Positions 24,321 through 29,231 of a stretch of DNA of 29,231 bases are shown here, piece after piece. Each line of letters opens with the position of its first letter. Position 1 is the stretch's first letter. Below the pieces are notes generated by a model. That model was not told the DNA's origin, ran no database searches, and saw only the letters and a program-made list of their open reading frames with translations. This DNA comes from JAAFHB01 sp038236995 (lineage in GTDB: Bacteria; Bacteroidota; Bacteroidia; Bacteroidales; Prolixibacteraceae), in the NCBI GenBank assembly GCA_038236995.1, contig JBBRZE010000076.1, positions 1 through 29,231 of the forward strand, written 5' to 3'. The translations under genes were made by a program, and so were the position numbers.

Positions 24321-24953
24321 TTATAAGTACTTCCGGATATCTGTAAATGGAATCAGATCAACCCCTTTAGCCTTCCATGTTTCGAAAGGTAGTGGCAAAT
24401 TAGGTAATTCTTTGATCGCATCCTCAAATACATAAACCTTGATCCCCCGCTCAGACAAACCCATAACAGCCTTATCTACACAAACATTTGTTGTTACACC
24501 ATAAACAAACACTTTATCAGGCTGAAGTATCTGAACTATTTGTTCCGTATATGGATTTCCTGCAAATACATCAAAAGCATCTTTTCGAATTATAATATTT
24601 CTAAAACGATCGGGATTATCAAATTCGGCATAAATAGCCAGTTCAAAATCCCAATCAATCAAAAGCGGAGATTCAGGAAGTGTCTCACTAATAAACTCTG
24701 CACCCGATGACCCGGCCAGGCAATGTTGCGGAAAACTTGTCTCAAAATCGGGAGTTGAAGAGAGTTCATTTGAGTTAATATGATGGTAGTCACATGTATT
24801 AACAACCCTTATTCCTTCAATCTTTGCAAAATCAGTAATCTGTTTCAAAACAGGCCTGATCCTTTCAGATCCTTTTACATACAGTTTTCCTGCCTGATCG
24901 ATAAAATCCTCCTGGGTATCGACATTCCAGAATAATGTTCTGCTTATACTCAT
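24321..24953 (-). CDS. Nicotinamidase-like cysteine hydrolase (isochorismatase superfamily)
   Basis: This 210-residue cytoplasmic protein has the superfamily triad Asp12 (NVDTQEDF), Lys124 (IIRKDAF) and Cys158 (GVTTNVCVD). The metal-site region CDYHHINSNEL...TPDF...FPQHC...GSSGAEF follows the nicotinamidase pattern and gives Asp55, His57 and His77. Glu63 falls where Mycobacterium tuberculosis PncA has a fourth ligand, His57. Nicotinamidases convert nicotinamide to nicotinate for NAD recycling; that activity is likely but not proven here. The gene begins 28 bases after dsbD on the same strand. Confidence 0.8.
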   Translation of the reverse strand: MSISRTLFWNVDTQEDFIDQAGKLYVKGSERIRPVLKQITDFAKIEGIRVVNTCDYHHINSNELSSTPDFETSFPQHCLAGSSGAEFISETLPESPLLIDWDFELAIYAEFDNPDRFRNIIIRKDAFDVFAGNPYTEQIVQILQPDKVFVYGVTTNVCVDKAVMGLSERGIKVYVFEDAIKELPNLPLPFETWKAKGVDLIPFTDIRKYL

Positions 24954-24981
24954 AATATTATTTTAAGCAATATTAAATCAA

Positions 24982-27045
24982 CTATTTTCGGCTCTGCCTG
25001 GCTTTAAATTCTGCCAATCCTTTATCGAGAAATTCAATAAAATGGTCAGGATTTAAATCCCTCGCAGTAGGCTTAGTAAGTAACTGCTGATTCTGATCAA
25101 GTAGAACATAGTAAGGCTGGGCATTTACACCGAACCTTGAAATCTGAAAATCAGCAAATTTCTTGCCTATTGTCTTTTTGACTTTTTGATCATAGGTTGA
25201 TGTGATCCACTCATTCTGTGGAAGATCAGTCTTGTCATCAACATACAGTGCGATGATCACAAAATCATTTTTGAGCCTCTCCAGCACACGCGGATCAGAC
25301 CACACATTGGCTTCCATCTCACGGCAATTCACACAACCATGACCAGTAAAATCAATAAAAACAGGTTTGTTTTGAGCTTTGGCACATGCTAACCCCTGTT
25401 CAAAATCGAAGAAGCCTTCCAGACCATGCGGTAGTTCAAGAAATTCAGAAAATTTTGGTTTTTCACAAAGACCCTTAGCCGAATCTGAAAAATTAGCCAA
25501 TCCTGACGGGCCACGATCAACCAGTTTTACTTCATCCCTGATAATTTTATGAAGATCAAAATCATGAGAAGTCATTGGAGGAAGATACCCTGAAATCGCT
25601 TTCAGCGGCGCGCCAAACATTCCGGGAATGAGGTATACAACAAAAGTAAAGGTGATCAATGCTAACATCAGACGAGGAACTGATACAAATTTTGTTTCGC
25701 TATCATGTGCGAACTTCATTTTCCCAAGAAGATAGAAGCCCATCATCGTAAAAATGACGATCCAGAAGGCAATGTAAACTTCCCGATCAAGAATGCGCCA
25801 ATGGTAGGTTTGATCCGCTATACTCAAAAACTTTAGTCCCAGCGCCAATTCAACAAACCCAAGCACCACTTTCACCGAATTCAACCAGCCACCCGATTTT
25901 GGTAAGTTAGATAACCATTGTGGGAAGACGGCAAAAAGCGTAAACGGCAATGCAAAGGCCAAAGAGAACCCCAGCATGCCTATAATAGGCTTAATTACCA
26001 TACCACCAGCCGATTCCACTAAAATAGCACCCACTATAGGTCCTGTACAACTAAATGAAACAAGAACCAAAGTTAAAGCCATAAAAAATGCACCTCCGAT
26101 TCCTCCTTTATCGACAAACCGATCAGTAGTATTCCCCCAACTGCTTGGAAGAACAATCTCGAAGGCTCCGAAAAAAGAGAAGGCAAAAACTACGAATATG
26201 ATAAAAAACAACACATTAGGAATCCAGTGAGTACTGATCCAGTTCGCAAAATCAGCACCTAAGGTCAACGCAACAACGGTTCCAATCAGGGTATAAATCA
26301 GAATAATCGATCCTCCGTAGACAAATGCTTGTATTTTGGCTTGCAATCTCGACTTATTGCTGTTCATAAAAAATGAAACCGTCATAGGGATCATTGGAAA
26401 AACGCAAGGGGTGAGTATGGCCGCCAATCCTGCAACAAAACTGAAGATTAAAAACCACCATAATCCATGCTGACTATTCCCTACATCATTTGCAATGACC
26501 TTGTTTATTGAGGCGACGGAACTATCTGTTTTTGCAATAGCATTTGTAATCCCCTTATTTTCAATTGGCACTGCAGAACTTTCGGATCCGATAATTTTAA
26601 ACGTAAAATCATGATCATCAAGCGTGCAAGTTTCATCATTGCAACTTTGATACTCAATAGTCCCTTTCAGATCAAATGATTGATTCGAAAGAACTTTAAT
26701 TTTTTGAACAAAGATCGCCTCATTGCTAAAGAACTCAAGATCCATATTAAAGATCTTATCATGTTCCTTCGTTGGAACAGTTTTTGAGATCACACCACCA
26801 ATAACCTGGTAGTTTGCCTTATCGGGAGTAAAAGTAAAAGTAGTCTTGATAGGCCCACCTTCTGGTAAATTAGTAGAATATAAATGCCAACCAGGATCAA
26901 TTGCAGCTTTAAAAATAAGTTCAATCTCTCCATTTTCTGCAGGTTTTTGATCGAAGCTCCACTTCACAGGACTCAACAATTGTCCAAAAGCAATAATACT
27001 TGACGTAAATATCAGTAATATAAGAAATAACTGTTTTTTTATCAT
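24982..27045 (-). CDS. dsbD: Thiol:disulfide interchange protein DsbD
   Basis: This 687-residue inner-membrane protein passes reducing power from cytoplasmic thioredoxin to the periplasm. It has a signal peptide (1-19) and a periplasmic alpha domain with Cys135 and Cys140 (SCNDETC). The eight-helix transmembrane domain (about 193-480) has its redox cysteines in LTPCVFPMIP (Cys214) and SFSCTGPIVG (Cys333). A C-terminal thioredoxin-like gamma domain carries GHGCVNCREME (Cys571, Cys574). All three cysteine pairs are intact. A linker of about 70 residues before the gamma domain is longer than usual. The nicotinamidase-like gene follows closely, and the rng terminator precedes. Confidence 0.95.
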   Translation of the reverse strand: MIKKQLFLILLIFTSSIIAFGQLLSPVKWSFDQKPAENGEIELIFKAAIDPGWHLYSTNLPEGGPIKTTFTFTPDKANYQVIGGVISKTVPTKEHDKIFNMDLEFFSNEAIFVQKIKVLSNQSFDLKGTIEYQSCNDETCTLDDHDFTFKIIGSESSAVPIENKGITNAIAKTDSSVASINKVIANDVGNSQHGLWWFLIFSFVAGLAAILTPCVFPMIPMTVSFFMNSNKSRLQAKIQAFVYGGSIILIYTLIGTVVALTLGADFANWISTHWIPNVLFFIIFVVFAFSFFGAFEIVLPSSWGNTTDRFVDKGGIGGAFFMALTLVLVSFSCTGPIVGAILVESAGGMVIKPIIGMLGFSLAFALPFTLFAVFPQWLSNLPKSGGWLNSVKVVLGFVELALGLKFLSIADQTYHWRILDREVYIAFWIVIFTMMGFYLLGKMKFAHDSETKFVSVPRLMLALITFTFVVYLIPGMFGAPLKAISGYLPPMTSHDFDLHKIIRDEVKLVDRGPSGLANFSDSAKGLCEKPKFSEFLELPHGLEGFFDFEQGLACAKAQNKPVFIDFTGHGCVNCREMEANVWSDPRVLERLKNDFVIIALYVDDKTDLPQNEWITSTYDQKVKKTIGKKFADFQISRFGVNAQPYYVLLDQNQQLLTKPTARDLNPDHFIEFLDKGLAEFKARQSRK

Positions 27046-27079
27046 TTTTAAGAAATCAGAATTTCAATTTCAAAACTAC

Positions 27080-27110
27080 AAAAAAGCTCATGCTTTAATA
27101 TGCATGAGCC
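27080..27110 (-). terminator. Terminator of rng
   Basis: On the minus strand GCTCATGC and GCATGAGC (27102-27109 and 27086-27093) form a perfect 8-bp stem with an 8-base loop, followed by a run of six T. It lies just after the rng stop. Confidence 0.88.
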
Positions 27111-27118
27111 TTTAATGT

Positions 27119-28666
27119 TTAAAAGATAATTTCTTCGTTGTTCTCATCATAGAACTTTGAATCGAGAAAACTCATTGAGTTTGTCTCTTCAATTCTTACC
27201 CTCTTGCGATATTTCCACCTCCATTTAAGTGCTTTCGAGGGAAATCCTCTGGTTAGAAATGCGCCCACAAACGGGTGTAATTTAATTGTCAGCTTTTGTT
27301 TGTGCAATTCTTCGAAGATATACCTGATTTTCTGTTCAATCTCTTCGATGAATAATAAGGTAGGAGTTACTTTTCCTGAGCCTTTGCAAACCGGGCAAAT
27401 TTCGGCAGTCTCTATCGCCATTTCCTGTCGAACCCGTTGGCGTGTAATTTGCATCAAACAAAACTTGCTCAATGGCAAGATGTTATGCTTTGTTCTGTCG
27501 GAAGCCATTGCTTCCTTCATTTTCTCGAAAACTTTCTGGCGGTTTTCATTCCCGTGCATATCGATAAAATCGATAACAATGATACCTCCCATATCGCGAA
27601 GGCGTAATTGACGGGCGACTTCTTCGGCGGCAGCAATATTAACCTCAAGGGCATTTGATTCCTGATCACCAGTCTTTGACCTATTGCCACTATTCACGTC
27701 AATTACATGAAACGCTTCAGTGTGTTCAATAATCAGATAGGCTCCGCTCCTGAAAGAGACGGTCTTACCGAAAGATGCTTTAATTTGTTTATCGATTCCG
27801 AAATATTCCAGAATTGGCAATTTACCATTGTAGTGTTTTACTACTTTTTTCTTTTCAGAATCAATCGTCCCTACATATTCTTTGATTTCAGCGGCAATCT
27901 CCTCGTTATTCACAAAAATATTCGAAAACTCAGGATTGTATAAATCTCTGATCATTCCGATTGTGCGATCGAGTTCTCCTAAAATCAGCGAAGGCGCTAC
28001 AGCTTTTTCGAGTTTGACAACAGCATTCTCAAACTTAGTCACTAATCTTCGCAATTCAGGATCTAATTCCGCTACACGTTTCCCTTCAGCAGCTGTTCGT
28101 ACAATGACCCCATAATTTTTTGGGCATATGCTTTGAACTAATTTTTTTAAACGACTTTTTTCCTCAGTCGATTCGATTTTTTGAGAAACTGAAATTTTGT
28201 TACTGAAGGGGATCAGAACCATGTTTCTGCCAGCTACAGAAATTTCGGAAGTCAGTCTGGGTCCTTTAGTCGATATTGGTTCTTTGGCTATTTGCACCAG
28301 AATCGTCTGACCGGTTTTAAGAACTTCGGTGATCTTTCCATCTTTCTGTATATCAGGCTCCGGCTGAATTTTTATCTCTGTTGTCAGCTTTAATTTTTTG
28401 GAACTTGCCTGTTTCAGAAACTTGTTTAAAGTCTGAAATTGTGGTCCTAAATCCAAATAATGAAGGAACGCATCTTTCTCGTAGCCTACATCAACAAAAA
28501 CAGCGTTTAATCCGGGCATGATTTTCTTCACCTTTGCCAGGTAAATATCTCCAACCGCAAATTTCAGATCACTGCTTTCCCTGTTAAGTTCTACCAGTTT
28601 TTTGTTTTCGAGTAAAGCAATTTCAACATGTGAGGGCGATACATCAATAATCAGTTCATTACTCAC
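27119..28666 (-). CDS. rng: Ribonuclease G (RNase E/G family)
   Basis: This 515-residue endoribonuclease acts in rRNA maturation and mRNA decay. The S1 RNA-binding domain lies at about 36-125 (GDIYLAKVKKIMPGLNAVFV), with a lysine-rich insert at 85-110. The catalytic metal aspartates are Asp323 in IDVNSGN and Asp366 in VIDFIDM, spaced as in E. coli RNase E (303 and 346). The zinc-link CPVC is at 424-427, followed by KGSGK. No long disordered C-terminal scaffold is present, so this is the RNase G form. It follows the small COX24-like gene and the HU-family gene on the same strand, an arrangement common in Bacteroidota, with its own promoter-like element inside a hairpin. Confidence 0.93.
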   Translation of the reverse strand: MSNELIIDVSPSHVEIALLENKKLVELNRESSDLKFAVGDIYLAKVKKIMPGLNAVFVDVGYEKDAFLHYLDLGPQFQTLNKFLKQASSKKLKLTTEIKIQPEPDIQKDGKITEVLKTGQTILVQIAKEPISTKGPRLTSEISVAGRNMVLIPFSNKISVSQKIESTEEKSRLKKLVQSICPKNYGVIVRTAAEGKRVAELDPELRRLVTKFENAVVKLEKAVAPSLILGELDRTIGMIRDLYNPEFSNIFVNNEEIAAEIKEYVGTIDSEKKKVVKHYNGKLPILEYFGIDKQIKASFGKTVSFRSGAYLIIEHTEAFHVIDVNSGNRSKTGDQESNALEVNIAAAEEVARQLRLRDMGGIIVIDFIDMHGNENRQKVFEKMKEAMASDRTKHNILPLSKFCLMQITRQRVRQEMAIETAEICPVCKGSGKVTPTLLFIEEIEQKIRYIFEELHKQKLTIKLHPFVGAFLTRGFPSKALKWRWKYRKRVRIEETNSMSFLDSKFYDENNEEIIF

Positions 28667-28706
28667 GTTCTTTACTCTTACTGTAAATAAATATTAATAA
28701 ATGCAA

Positions 28707-28740
28707 CAAACCTAAAGTGCTTTTGCACTTTAGGTTCAAA
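28707..28740 (-). promoter_or_regulatory. 12-bp perfect hairpin overlapping a promoter-like element before rng
   Basis: AACCTAAAGTGC (28709-28720) and GCACTTTAGGTT (28725-28736) form a 12-bp stem with a TTTT loop. On the minus strand, TTTG (28740-28737) and TAGGTTTG (28714-28707) flank it with a 22-base gap, like a Bacteroidota promoter. It may end the HU-COX24 transcript and also start the rng transcript. Confidence 0.55.
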
Positions 28741-28763
28741 ATTTTAATTCTACCACGAAAAGA

Positions 28764-28856
28764 CTATTTCTTCTTCTTGTGGCGATTTTTACGCAAACGT
28801 TTTTTCCGTTTGTGGGTAGCCATCTTATGTCCTTTTCTTTTTTTACCGCTCGGCAT
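28764..28856 (-). CDS. 30-residue COX24/mS38-like ribosomal protein
   Basis: This very short gene encodes 30 residues starting MPSGKKRKGHKMATHKRKKR and ending in four lysines before TAG. It is almost wholly basic. The HKMATHKRKKRLRK core matches the AURKAIP1/COX24 (mS38) motif that Bacteroidota carry as a tiny ribosomal protein. It is too short for ordinary gene finders and easily missed. It starts 17 bases after the HU-family stop on the same strand and precedes rng, the usual order in this phylum, which supports the call. It probably binds rRNA in the small subunit. Confidence 0.9.
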   Translation of the reverse strand: MPSGKKRKGHKMATHKRKKRLRKNRHKKKK

Positions 28857-28873
28857 AATTTAAATACGTTTAA

Positions 28874-29158
28874 TTATTTTACATTACTCTTAACCCGACC
28901 TACAAAAGTCTTAGCCGGTTTGAATGAAGGGATAAAATGTTCAGGGATGATGATGGTTGTGTTACGCGAAATGTTACGGGCTGTTTTTTCAGCACGTTTT
29001 TTCACGATAAAACTTCCAAAACCACGAAGGTAAACATTGTTTCCTTCCGCAAGTGAACCGGATACGGTATCCATAAATGCTTCAACTGCTTTCTGAACAG
29101 TTACTTTCTCGATACCCGTGTTTTTCGAAATCTCGTTTACGATATCTGCTTTTGTCAT
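28874..29158 (-). CDS. HU-family DNA-binding protein
   Basis: This protein of about 94 residues is a nucleoid-associated HU/IHF family member. It begins MTKADIVNEISKNTG, has the GFGSFIVKKR beta-arm base, and an arm with ARNISRNTTIIIPE in place of the usual ARNPxTGxxI. The DNA-intercalating proline of the arm tip is therefore replaced, as in other Bacteroidota HU proteins. The start at 29158 is chosen, because the ten residues of the longer frame are not conserved. The C-terminus FKPAKTF is typical. A -7 box lies upstream, and the COX24-like gene follows after 17 bases. Confidence 0.94.
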   Translation of the reverse strand: MTKADIVNEISKNTGIEKVTVQKAVEAFMDTVSGSLAEGNNVYLRGFGSFIVKKRAEKTARNISRNTTIIIPEHFIPSFKPAKTFVGRVKSNVK

Positions 29159-29204
29159 TGCTATAAATTTAAATGATTCGACTTTCAATTTTAATTTTGG
29201 TTCA

Positions 29205-29212
29205 CAAATATA
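29205..29212 (-). promoter_or_regulatory. -7 box of the HU-family gene
   Basis: The minus strand reads TATATTTG, an exact TAnnTTTG match, 47 bases before the HU start. The -33 element may lie at or beyond the window edge. Confidence 0.55.
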
Positions 29213-29231
29213 TAGCTTTTGATTTAACCAA

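Noticed and set aside
27204..27611. 135-codon plus-strand open frame opposite rng
   Set aside because: Antisense shadow of the conserved RNase G catalytic and zinc-link region, with no recognisable protein features.

Overview
The window looks like a piece of a Bacteroidota chromosome, probably Bacteroidales or Marinilabiliales-like. The evidence is moderate-to-low GC, several promoters with the Bacteroidota -7 box TAnnTTTG, a DUF4252 protein, a PadR-PspC pair, and an HU / COX24-type 30-residue ribosomal protein / RNase G cluster. No RNA genes, CRISPR array or insertion sequence were seen. Genus and species cannot be called.

Left end (1-3978): a secreted, accessory-looking cassette. It holds the tail of a lipocalin-like protein, a TPR exported protein whose frame is broken by one in-frame TAA, and an unrecognised 408-residue exported protein. 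It is closed by a decayed second copy of the lipocalin-like tail. This suggests a duplicated unit, or a member of a tandem array, now eroding.

3979-7616: a PhzF-family enzyme and an exported SGNH sialate O-acetylesterase-like protein end at a strong terminator. After an AT-rich stretch comes a lone minus-strand gene for a small tyrosine-recombinase-fold protein that has lost its recognisable active site. It sits behind a long leader with two hairpins.

7617-17865: mostly ordinary chromosome. It contains nfo-corA (DNA repair, divalent cation transport), a barrel-only Omp85 protein with an NAD(P)-binding protein, trkH with an EamA permease, the translational GTPase typA, and a secreted CE7-type esterase.

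17866-21182: a 490-base gene-free stretch packed with dyad symmetries, including a perfect 26-bp palindrome. It leads into a tightly packed operon of small basic lipoprotein, PadR repressor, PspC membrane protein and DUF4252 protein. This is probably an autoregulated envelope-stress unit and is the most interesting regulatory region here.

21264-29231: housekeeping genes. These are smpB, a Yip1-family protein, miaA, map, a nicotinamidase-like hydrolase, dsbD, rng (RNase G), the 30-residue COX24/mS38-like protein and an HU-family protein. Clear hairpin terminators separate the units.
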